The notes below the pieces were generated by a model. It made no database searches and was not told where the DNA came from. It saw only the letters and a program-made list of their open reading frames with translations. A DNA stretch of 64,000 bases from Artemisia argyi (taxonomy: Eukaryota; Streptophyta; Magnoliopsida; Asterales; Asteraceae): NCBI GenBank assembly GCA_030686995.1, contig CM060696.1, positions 116,327,949 to 116,391,948 on the forward strand, written 5' to 3'. A program made the translations under genes and the position numbers. Positions 48,966 through 57,926 of this stretch are shown here, one piece after another; positions within the stretch are counted from its first letter, which is position 1; each line of letters starts with the position of its first letter.

Positions 48966-49540
48966 ACTTGTTTCATTCTTGTGAAATGACTATATTTAAA
49001 GTGTGCGTATATGCATCATCATGTTATACCTAATTAATAAACATCCGCACCTGAATTTAACTACTCTCAACTAACTTTATGTACAATCAATTTATTCGTC
49101 TCTGAACAAAAAAAATAATCACAAAATAATAACAAAATTTGAGAAGTGTTTCATTCAAGTCACTAACATATTAATTACACAACAATGAAACAGTATTTAA
49201 ACTTTGAGTGGTTTTTATAATCAACATAAAGTGAGAGTGACTAAATTGAAACATATTGAAACTTGGTTACTAAATTTAATCATTTTTACCAAAAAAAATA
49301 ATAATAAATAAAAATATTAATAATAAAAAAAATAAAAAAATTTGACATGTTAAAAACATTCCTATATAATCATACCTAGTCTTTAATCACTAGTAAGTGT
49401 ATCGCAACGAAGTAGCATGACAAAGGACTCCAAGGTTGAAATTTCAAACAACAAATTTTATTGAAAGTTGTAGGATAGGATACAACAAATTTTAATCTAG
49501 TAAGTGTATCGCAATGAAGTAGCATGACAACGTACTTTTC

Positions 49541-49541
<1 letters not shown>
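48966..49541. other. no gene seen
   Basis: AT-rich DNA. AAGTGTATCGCAAYGAAGTA-type phrases are duplicated at about 49395 and 49505, flanking a short sequence. Confidence 0.4.

Positions 49542-49590
<49 letters not shown>
49542..49590. repeat. (ATT)n microsatellite
   Basis: About sixteen ATT units directly abutting a MITE. Confidence 0.97.
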
Positions 49591-49591
<1 letters not shown>

Positions 49592-49736
49592 AGGGAGGTG
49601 ATTTGCACACTCAACTTTGTGATTGGGACACTCAACTGTACATACAGTTAAAGCACACTGTGAATCTTGTACAAATATCCAGTGCACACAGTGGAGTGTT
49701 TCAATAAAAAGTTTGAGTGTGCAAATCAATTCCCTT
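49591..49736. mobile_element. 146-bp MITE, TIR AAGGGAGGTGATTTGCACAC
   Basis: Left AAGGGAGGTGATTTGCACAC and right (inward) AAGGGAATTGATTTGCACAC are near-perfect inverted repeats; the interior is also partly self-complementary. A related copy is at 55296-55390. Confidence 0.7.
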
Positions 49737-49989
49737 ATTGTAAAGAGCGAATCTTATGCATAATTATAACTTATACATTTTCACATAATCACAAATCCTC
49801 AACTATCTTTTCCATTGGCAGGGCTTGAACCTTTAACCTTTATATTTTAAGAGGTTGAAGTGCCTCCAGATAATTCGTATCTTCTTTTATTTGTTTCATT
49901 ATTTCCTTCTTTATTTTGTTAACATGTGAAAAAAACACAATAAACCTTTTTAAAGATTAATCATACTATCTTATAAAGTATTTAGGCCT

Positions 49990-50240
49990 TCTAAAAAAAG
50001 AAATACTTAAAATTAAGCATTGCAAGTTCTTAAGCTAAAAGTACAACTAATTAAAACATATTTTCTAACATTAAATACAATTACAAGTTCTTAAGCTAAA
50101 AATACAACTAATTAAACACATTTTCTAACATTAAATACAATCTTTAAATAGAAATACTTTTAATTTGGCATTACAAGTTTTTAAGCTAAAAGTACAACTA
50201 ATTAAAGCACATTTACTAACATTAATAAATTGGTCAATAA
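49990..50240. repeat. three tandem copies of a ~75-bp unit
   Basis: Each unit has CAAGTTCTTAAGCTAAAAGT, ACAACTAATTAAA and TTTTCTAACATTAAATACAA; starts near 50020, 50085 and 50170, the last after a short spacer. Confidence 0.8.
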
Positions 50241-50377
50241 ATACAATTAATGCAGTTATTAAAACACCCCTTACATAAGAAATACAAATTATCAAGCATA
50301 TTGTACAACCAACTTAAACACAATTCCTACATTAAATGTCACTAATACAAATAATAAAACACATTATACAAATATTC

Positions 50378-50482
50378 AAGCCCGAACGGGCAATGGGCCA
50401 AATGGGCTCGAGCCTGAATGGGCACGGGCCAAACGGGCTCGATCCCGAATGAGCACGGGCCAACGGGCTCGAGCCCGAAAGG
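50378..50482. repeat. CGGGCTCGAGCCCGAA minisatellite
   Basis: Degenerate GC-rich units (AACGGGCTCGAGCC, GGGCACGGGCC) in AT-rich DNA, self-complementary in part. Related in style to 23440-23640. Confidence 0.75.
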
Positions 50483-50535
50483 TTTACAACTCTTAGCTAT
50501 CATTTTTTTCTTTTGATGTCGTTAACATTTATTTT

Positions 50536-50710
50536 AGGGTACCTGCCACTGCAACACGCGGGTAACCTACTATATGTAGAATACCAGAATTAGTGTTACA
50601 TTCTATTGCTTTATCATCTGTGATAATACTCATGTGTAGAATAACAGAATTAGTGTCACATTACATTGCTTTATCACATGAGATATTACTCTTAAATAAC
50701 TAAGAATAAC
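50536..50710 (+). repeat. Helitron-like hairpin end followed by a ~75-bp tandem duplication
   Basis: CTGCAACACGCGGGTAACCTACTAT (about 50549-50572) resembles the CCGCAGCAACGCGCGG ends at 25.2 and 53.9 kb. Right after it, TGTAGAATAMCAGAATTAGT...GCTTTATCA occurs twice (about 50574 and 50635). Confidence 0.45.
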
Positions 50711-51117
50711 AATTTAAATACTCTTCATCTTCCTTAAAGTGTTATATCACAAGGATAAATAAGTGTCACTTACAAATATCAAAATGAATAAAAATGAAGC
50801 AAACTATGAAAATAGAAACTTAACATATTCTCAAAATCAAGCAAGTGTTACATTAAATTAGCATTGTTTTTTAGCAAAATAAGAATTCACCTAAAGAGGA
50901 TTAACGATTTTATTTATACTGATAGTATAATATCACAAGTGATACATAACTTTAATTACATTAAAAAAATATATGTGCTTATCCATTGCGATTAAAGACA
51001 CAAAAACCATCTTGTAACTGAAAATTATAAAAGTATTATAAAATACATTGGTGATAATATATAAAAAATATACAGAGCAATGAAATATCTCAGGTGAATT
51101 ATAAATTAAAAAAATAT

Positions 51118-51250
51118 TATATATCACAGAATATCACTTGTGATATTCTAAATATCACAGAATATCATTTGTGATATTCAGAATATCACTTGTGAAAATT
51201 CTGAATATCATAGAATATCACTTGTGAGATTCAGAATATCACTTGTGATG
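51118..51250. repeat. cluster of GAATATCACTTGTGATATTC near-palindromes
   Basis: At least five copies or half-copies of ATATCACAGAATATCAYTTGTGATATTC-type sequence, each able to fold back on itself. Confidence 0.8.
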
Positions 51251-51640
51251 TTCAGAAACGTATGAAAACGTCTGAAAATGGCTGAAAACGGACGAAAACG
51301 TAAGAAAACGGACGAATATGTATGGAAATGGACGAAAACGTATGAAAGCCTAAAAACACGTATGAAAACGGGCAAAAACGTATAAAAAATGGACGAAAAT
51401 GAAAGAAAACGGACGAAAACGTATGAAAACAAACGAAAACGAACGAAAATGGGCAAAAACGTAAGAAAACAGACAAAAACATAAGAAAGCGTAAAAACAC
51501 GTCTGAAAACGGACGAAAACGTATGAAAAATGGATGAAAATGAACAAAAACGTAAGAAAACAGACGAAAACGTATGAAAACGGATCTAAATGTAAGAAAA
51601 CGGACGAAAACGTATGCAAACAGACGAAAACGCATGAAAG
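51251..51640. repeat. 10-bp / 20-bp minisatellite of GACGAAAACGTATGAAAACG type
   Basis: About forty decamers alternating GAAAACGGAC and GAAAACGTAT variants. As the unit has no stop in the reverse frames, three overlapping minus-strand ORFs (Phe/Val/Arg-rich, up to 165 codons) appear; these are repeat artefacts. Confidence 0.9.
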
Positions 51641-52109
51641 CGAAGAAAATAAAACGTGATTGTAAAAAAAATAAAACGTGAATATAGAAAGAAAAAATGT
51701 AAATTATAAAAAAAAAAAGACAAAAAAACGAAATTAAAAAAAAACACACAAAAAAAGAAAAGAAATAAATATGAAAGGCATAAAGAAAAAAAATGAGAAA
51801 AAAATATGGACTTAGGTTTACATATTAAATTTTATATTAATTTCCACCATTAGATCAAACTAGATGAATGATGGGTTTGGTATGCACCAAAATAAAGGTA
51901 TCTAAAATAAAGTGACTCAAGATTTTATTTAATTGCTACAATTGCATTTAAATCTTAAAGTTAACAATTTGCTTATTAAAAAACTACATTAAATAATTTA
52001 TCTTAATTGTAAACAATAGAAATAAATACAATCGCAAAAATGCTTATATTTTTATGAGCAATTAATACACGTTTAGTCAATATTTTTTCTAGCCAATATT
52101 CTTGTCTTA
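51641..52109. other. no gene seen; upstream of the defensin-like gene
   Basis: A-rich tract to about 51800, then AT-rich sequence leading to the TATA box at 52110. Confidence 0.5.
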
Positions 52110-52117
52110 TATATAAA
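52110..52117 (+). promoter_or_regulatory. TATA box of the defensin-like gene
   Basis: TATATAAA, about 60 bases before the ATG at 52173, in a good position for a short 5'UTR. Confidence 0.65.
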
Positions 52118-52172
52118 CTCGTCAAGCTAGCATAGGCAACCAATCTATAAACAACACATAAAACAAATCAAC

Positions 52173-53040
52173 ATGAAGAGGTATTTGATTGTCTCAACAC
52201 TTCTTCTATTTCTCATGATTATCAAAGGTAAATTTTGATTTCATTTTTCGTTGTTAAAACTTTTATGAGACATTATTATGAAAAATAATATGTTGTCTTG
52301 CTTTATATAGAGACACTTGCTTGAGAAAATTTTGATTTTTTTTCATTAGGTGAAACTAAATCACCTTAATCTCTTTGTAACAAAACAATTATGATAATAA
52401 TGTTATCATTCCTCAAATTAGCATATATTTTATTCAAATTAAATTTTTATATTTTGATAATATTGTAATTCGTATTTTTTTTCTTCTTGGTTTTCCGGTT
52501 GCAAAAGGTTTCAAATTACACACTTTACTGTGAAATTGTCAATTATTATAACAAATTTTATGTAAAATTACAATTTATACATGTTGTGGAGGTTTATTTA
52601 GCACCATTAAAAATTTTAGACTATAAAAATCAAATATAATTAAAATTTGTGGAATTTTCATTCATATGTGATTCTACAAAATGTATCACGTGTGAATTGC
52701 CCAAGAGTCAAGATGTTGTACTTTCAAATCTCATATAAGACAAGTGTGAGGTTTTAGGCGATATGTCGTTTAATACAGATAAGTAATGTATAAATGTGTG
52801 AATTAATTGTTGAAAAATCATTGTTAACTTATGAGAAAATTTTATGTCACTGTTATAGGTATGCATGCGCGTGACGTAGTTAAATTTTGTCATGATAGTA
52901 CAGAAATGAACCCTAGATGCTATCCAGATGGTTGTAATGTTTGGTGCCGAAGCAAACATGGTGATGGTGCTCTTGGAAAATGTGATGGTTTTAGACTCTG
53001 TACTTGTACATTCTTATGTTGCAAAACAGGATGCTCCTGA
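52173..53040 (+). CDS. secreted cysteine-rich defensin-like (DEFL) peptide precursor
   Basis: Exon 1 (52173-52227) encodes a signal peptide (MKRYLIVSTLLLFLMIIK). A 631-bp GT-AG intron splits codon 19, and exon 2 (52859-53040) encodes the mature part and TGA, for 78 residues in total. A single phase-1 intron right after the signal peptide is the usual DEFL gene structure. The mature part has ten cysteines in the order C-x10-C-x4-C-x3-C-x9-C-x5-C-x1-C-x4-C-C-x3-C, including CYPDGCNVWC and CTCTFLCCKTGC. The CxC pair near the end fits defensin-like folds, but the CC pair and the lack of a clear GxC make the subfamily uncertain. Likely apoplastic; role (defence or cell signalling in reproduction) cannot be told from sequence. 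The ORF is undamaged and the local promoter looks good. Confidence 0.85.
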
Positions 53041-53624
53041 CTTAGTGATCCCGATTTTAGTCACATCCATTCCTCATAAATTTTGATTTCAAGATGTTTC
53101 CTCAAATCTTATTCAGGAATCAATGTTACATCTTTCATGGTTAAAGTGGATTTCTATTAATTAATATGCTACCTTATATCTTCGTAATGTATTTTCCATG
53201 CCTAAGAGAGCAATGTATGGGAGCAATATTATAACATAGTAATATCCCTTTCACGTCAAATTTTATTATGTGACATTTTAAAAACACCCAACCAAACAAA
53301 ACACCTTCCTCATATAACACAAGTTATAGGTTCATGGGATCCATAGTTTTTACATTCAATAAAATTAAAAAAAGCCCTTAACGCATCATTATGGCCGTGG
53401 CGGAAGGCCTATAAGCAGCAAGTGAAGGTTTGGTTATGGCGCCACCATAGCCAAATTGTAGAGTTGGGGGAGGCGGGAGGCCCTATAAGGCTATAACGCT
53501 AACGCTCAAGCCCTCTAAGCATATAACAATTTGCTTGCATCACTAAATAGCTTATGTCCTCATAGTTATGTCAATTTTGCATTCTTAATAGTTAAAGTTT
53601 TAGGTAATTATATATATATACTAA
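53041..53624. other. 3' flank of the DEFL gene; possible unclassified element at 53370-53510
   Basis: 53041-53220 may hold the 3'UTR. A GC-richer island at 53385-53510 contains the near-palindrome GGTTATGGCGCCACCATAGCC-like sequence (about 53431) and GGGGGAGGCGGGAGGCCC, unlike the surroundings; no borders found. Confidence 0.4.
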
Positions 53625-53941
53625 AGGGTAAGAGGTTACTGTAGCAAACACTGTAGCTGCTACAGTTGACTCTACAATAATTATTTTTTCAGTACTAACG
53701 GTCGTTAGTTATTTAACGACTGTTAATTAACGACCGTTATCTTTAACATTTTAAAAAAATTTTGTACTCACTTTGTCCTTCATCTCAGCGGTTTATTGCA
53801 AATTTAGCCCTCACATAATTTACATAAATGGTCCTTCATGTTATACATCAATTGCAAAGTCAGTCCTAGATAACTAACTTCACGTTAAGTAGCTAACGGC
53901 AACAAAAGAATTCCGCAGCAACGCGCGGGTACCACCACTCG
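53625..53941 (+). mobile_element. Helitron-like non-autonomous element, ~317 bp
   Basis: The 3' end has hairpin CCGCAGCAACGCGCGG (53913-53928), then TACCACCA-type sequence and CTCG|T at 53938-53942. The body is related to 25186-25737 in the reverse orientation. The 5' end near TATATATACTAAAGGG is approximate. It lies about 600 bp downstream of the DEFL gene. Confidence 0.5.
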
Positions 53942-54533
53942 TGTAAGTAATATATGAGGTTGAGTTGAAAAAAAAACTACAAAAAAGTGATGATGAATGA
54001 GATGTGATTTGAAATTGTTTTATAATTGGTTGAGGGTACCAATGAGTCTTTTGTGCATGATAGTATAATGGTTCAGTGAGGTAAATCGTGAGCCTCGCTA
54101 GGTGATCTCGCACGTGATCAAGCTTCGCCGTGAGAGTAAGCACTAGATTTGAAAAAAATGTTATATTCGGTGTAGTAAATGCTAACATTCAACACTTATC
54201 AATTGAGGTGGTGAAGTGTATTTATAATGCTTCACGACACATCATTTTACCTAGCAGTTCGAAGGGTAGGCTCGAGTTTCGGGTATCATGAACTGGCATT
54301 GTATCCACTGGTCCCTTTAGGGCACTGGGTCAATCTATTATAGTTGGTTCTTGCAAAGACGCTAATGCCTCCGGAACTTAGTCCGGTTCTAGGCAAAACC
54401 GGTTTCTTCGGAAGAATGTTTAATGCCGACGGATCAGGTTCGGGATCGGACCATCGATACATATTTTGCAATATGTTTCTTAGTGTTTTACATAAATAAC
54501 AATAATACTTAATTTCCAAATCATACCTAAAAG
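53942..54533. other. no confirmed gene; one uninterpreted minus-strand ORF
   Basis: The minus ORF at 54286-54519 reads DPEPDPSALNILPKKPVLPR, with a protein-like composition, but I do not recognise it and it may be a retroelement leader. The rest has nothing I can name. Confidence 0.35.
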
Positions 54534-55255
54534 CAATGTTTTAAAACCCGGTTTTTCGATTGACCCGGTCAAGTCATCGGGTTTCCGGTTCAACTGCCGG
54601 GTCGAACCGGTTTTGTGCATACCAAAATCTGTAGTAAATCATGTTATTTAACACATATAAAACTATTATAAATTAAGAATTATAGTTAAAAATGAACCTT
54701 TAAAACTATTTTTATGATTTCTATATTGGTATCATTAGTTTAAAAATGTACGCTGTTACAACTTTGTATATATATGTCGGTACATAATACTTGTTTTCTT
54801 GTGCAAATTCGAGTTATATCAACATTATGGATGGAAAATGATGATGAAACTATATTTAGAAAGCCAAATTAGTAGTTGTATAGAAAACCTTATGAAGAAT
54901 GTTATATTTGTATAAAATACATAATCACTTTAATTAATAAGTATGAACTATCTTTTGTCATGTTGAAGAGAAAAGGAAGATTTTAATAGGCAAATTGTGC
55001 CGGTGTTTTATAAAAGAGTGGTTGAAACATTAAAAAGAAAAGAAAAAAGAATGAAACGAAAACAGACAATTTGGTTTTGTTTCATTTGGAAAAGAAAAAA
55101 AGTAAAACCCGGTCGATTCCGGTTCTCGGTTTAACCTACGTCGAGTAAAACTTGACGGTTCAATCCGGGTCTTTAATCCTCAACAATCCGGTTAGTAACG
55201 GACCAGTAACATTAACGATTCCCGGTTCAACCCCTGTTTTAAAACATGGACATTG
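54534..55255. mobile_element. 722-bp non-autonomous hAT element with 8-bp TSD
   Basis: Ends CAATGTTTTAAAACCCGG and, inward from the right, CAATGTCCATGTTTTAAAAC. Subterminal regions are rich in CCGGTTCAAC / GGTCGAACCGG on both sides. Flanks CCTAAAAG (54526-54533) and TCTAAAAG (55256-55263) match at 7 of 8 bases. No transposase inside. Confidence 0.85.
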
Positions 55256-55295
55256 TCTAAAAGTATATGTAAATGTGAATGTGTTAAAAAAAAAT

Positions 55296-55390
55296 GGGAG
55301 GTGATTGAGACACTCTCAATTGTACAAGCAGTTAAAATATACTGTACAAATATGTAATGCATATAATTGAAGCAGTGTGAGTGTGTAAAT
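55296..55390. mobile_element. second, diverged copy of the GGGAGGTGATT MITE
   Basis: GGGAGGTGATTGAGACACTC, then TACAAGCAGTTAAA and TGTACAAATAT and GTGTGAGTGTGTAAAT, in the same order as 49595-49728. The right terminus is lost. Confidence 0.6.
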
Positions 55391-55524
55391 ATAAAAAAAA
55401 TAAATAAATAAATAAAAGAAGGTAAAAAATCTGTTCTTGTTTGCGAATGAATAATTGTTACATTGTTTTTCCCGACACACAAAAAGGGAAAGAGACTAAA
55501 CTAGAAAAATTTCAATTTCATGGT

Positions 55525-55620
55525 CCTGTCTGTCTGTCTGTCTGTCTGTGTGACTGACTCCTTAAAATAAAACCCTCCTTTTTCATCGATCATATTCTCC
55601 GTTATCTTCTCTCCGTTACG
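55525..55620 (+). promoter_or_regulatory. probable first, non-coding exon of the FAR1-related gene, with (CTGT)n tract
   Basis: A (CTGT)6 tract at 55525-55550 and a C/T-rich leader (AAAACCCTCC, CTTCTCTCCG) end at a good donor, TTACG|GTAACT (55620/55621). An acceptor TATGCAG at 57887-57893 precedes the coding exon, so a 2.3 kb 5'UTR intron is likely. No transcript evidence. Confidence 0.45.
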
Positions 55621-55946
55621 GTAACTCCTCTTTCCCTTTATTCAATCGCAATAGTCTTATTTTCTTTTCATTTATTTCATTTTTTTTAATTGCATGTTAC
55701 TATATCTTAATAGTCACTTACACAGTATTAGGTGGTTTTGTTATAGTTTAATTTGCATATGTTTAATTAGTTAGGCCTTAGATGGAATCCTGCTTATTTT
55801 CATGTTTTAAATACATAATAAAGAGGAAAGGAATCCTAGTTATGGATGTGTTGGTACCAAGGTTATGTTTGTTTTTCGCAATACCATGTTTGCAAAGCCA
55901 AGAGGGGAATTTTAAGTTTTTAAAACAAGTGGTAATCAGAATTAGG

Positions 55947-56131
55947 GGGTGTTTGTTTTAAGCTTATATGTGGCCTTATGAGCTTATTTGCTTTCGGCTT
56001 ATGTTTCATAAACCACAATTTTTCGGTGTATTTTGATACTTGTGGGCTTATATAAAACTTATATAAGCCCACAAGTCTTAAAATAAGCCAGAAATTTGAG
56101 GCTTATGAAGCATCAGCTGAAACACAAACAC
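55947..56131. mobile_element. hAT-type MITE (GTGTTTGTTTTAAGCTTAT ends)
   Basis: Left GTGTTTGTTTTAAGC and right AGCTGAAACACAAACAC are inverted; the interior has the inverted GGCTTATATAAAACTTATAT / AAGCCCACAAG arms. Confidence 0.6.
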
Positions 56132-56140
56132 AACTTAAAG

Positions 56141-56345
56141 GGTGTTTGGGATTGCGTTTACAGAACAATTTACGTGTTTAAAAAAGCTGCGTTTTACTAA
56201 AATGAGTTTTACTTTAGAAAACCAAGGATAATCACCTTTTTCTAGTGGTTTGCCAAACACTGTGAGTGTGTTCTGACTTTTATGTGTTTTACAAAATACA
56301 AACGCAATTAAAGGTAATCACTGCAATACGCAATCACAAACACTC
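56141..56345. mobile_element. hAT-type MITE (GGTGTTTGGGATTGCG ends)
   Basis: Left GGTGTTTGGGATTGCGTTTA and right CAATACGCAATCACAAACAC are inverted repeats; it lies ten bases right of the previous MITE. Both are in the putative 5'UTR intron of the FAR1-related gene. Confidence 0.65.
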
Positions 56346-57893
56346 TCTATATAGACCACCAATAAGGGCTTGTTTGTTTTTAATTTTTACTAAGTTATGT
56401 CTATATATAATTTCTCTGTAAATAGATGATGTTTTTTAGATACACAATTGATGTAAGTGTTTGAATCTGAATAATTATGTAAATATCAGTGACTTATTGA
56501 AAAAACCAACCCCCTCGTGACTTTTTCTGTTAACTCATATTTATAAATTAAATTTATAACAAGCAATCCTTTGTCGACTTACCGGGTAATTTTCCAAACT
56601 AAGACATTTAAGTCGAAATTAAACACCACCCAAGTAATTGATGACTATTTATGTGCACACAATGCAAGCTTAACTGATATATACATGCTTAATATTAAGG
56701 TTTAGTTGCCAGTAGTACTGACAAATATAAATATCTGGCATAAGGTTCTCTATCCAAAAATATAAGATGATATGAATTTGTAAGATTAAGCTTTTGGACC
56801 GACAATGAACGTAGCCAGGAATGGCCGATTTTGAAATTCGACCATTGGTAGTCCATGGAAATCTTTGTGCAACACCACAGAGGTGTGTGGCTTCTTGTTG
56901 CGTTTTCAAGTATACAGGGAATTCTAATCAAATTTGGACCCAAAACAAACTCAAGTTCACTTGTCAGTTATCAGATCAAAATGGTCATTAGTATGTTAGG
57001 TTATCTAGTACATAAGCGGTGTTATGATTGTACTTACATGCTACACCTCTTTAGATTATTTCTAACTTAATATGTAGAGGGGGTACTTAAGGTACTTAAT
57101 TTTATAACACCTGTGGATTATATTGTTTTGCATATCATTATTATCCAAGTTATTAATAGTTAATAACTTAATACCATTGATCGTTACTTTGTCCGTGGCA
57201 GAATATGGGATTGACACTAGGAGGTGTAGAGAATTCTGTGGGTCAACTGTAAGCTGCTGAATGGTACTGTGTGGAAACTTGAAAGATGAAGATGGAGTGT
57301 ATATTGCAACCTTAATAGGTGGATCACTTACGCGTTTTCTTATTCTTTCCGGGGGCTACTAATTGGATGCAGGCTTACAAGGGAATAGGTGATGTGATTT
57401 GATAGTTAATTCGAGGCGGCAACTGTACACATTACTTATGGATGGGTCAATTCGGGTTGTGTCGTATATCAGACGGGTCAAATAAAAAACATGGTAAAAA
57501 TGGGATAAGTCAAATGGGTTGCGTTGCAAATGTCCCAAACTATATTTTAGTGCATACAGTCTCCTGCATTATTTTATTTAAAGATTTAGATTACTGCTGC
57601 AATAATATTGTCTTGTAATCATAATACACCACATTTATTATGGATAAACAATAATCAATTCATTCAGTTGACAAAAAAGTGTTCACGTGTCATCACAACT
57701 AAGTCCCACATTTTTCATCTGCACTAAGAAATTAACCGTTTTAACCCCGTTACTTAATCTGCCCGATCCACCCATCATGCCACCTCTATAGTTAACATAT
57801 TAGCGTTCATCGTGAGGCTTTGTTTGTGCCATCTTAATCTTCCTTTATTTTGTTTTCTTCCTTATGTGAATTATTGTATATGCACTTATGCAG
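56346..57893. other. rest of the putative 5'UTR intron; no exon recognised
   Basis: AT-rich DNA with a GGGTCAATTCGGGTT / GACGGGTCAAAT dispersed repeat at 57430-57530 and no coding similarity. An additional small non-coding exon cannot be excluded. Confidence 0.4.
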
Positions 57894-57926
57894 GGACTAT
57901 ACTTTAACTTATGCTCTATGTAATCA

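Noticed and set aside
51252..51749. 165-codon Phe/Val/Arg-rich minus-strand ORF and two overlapping ones
   Set aside because: They are read through a decamer minisatellite and A-rich DNA; all three reverse frames are open for the same trivial reason.
54286..54519. Minus-strand ORF with DPEPDPSALNILPKKPVLPR as a real gene
   Set aside because: Protein-like composition, but no family recognised, no splice sites or promoter, and surrounded by repeats; kept only as an unexplained stretch.
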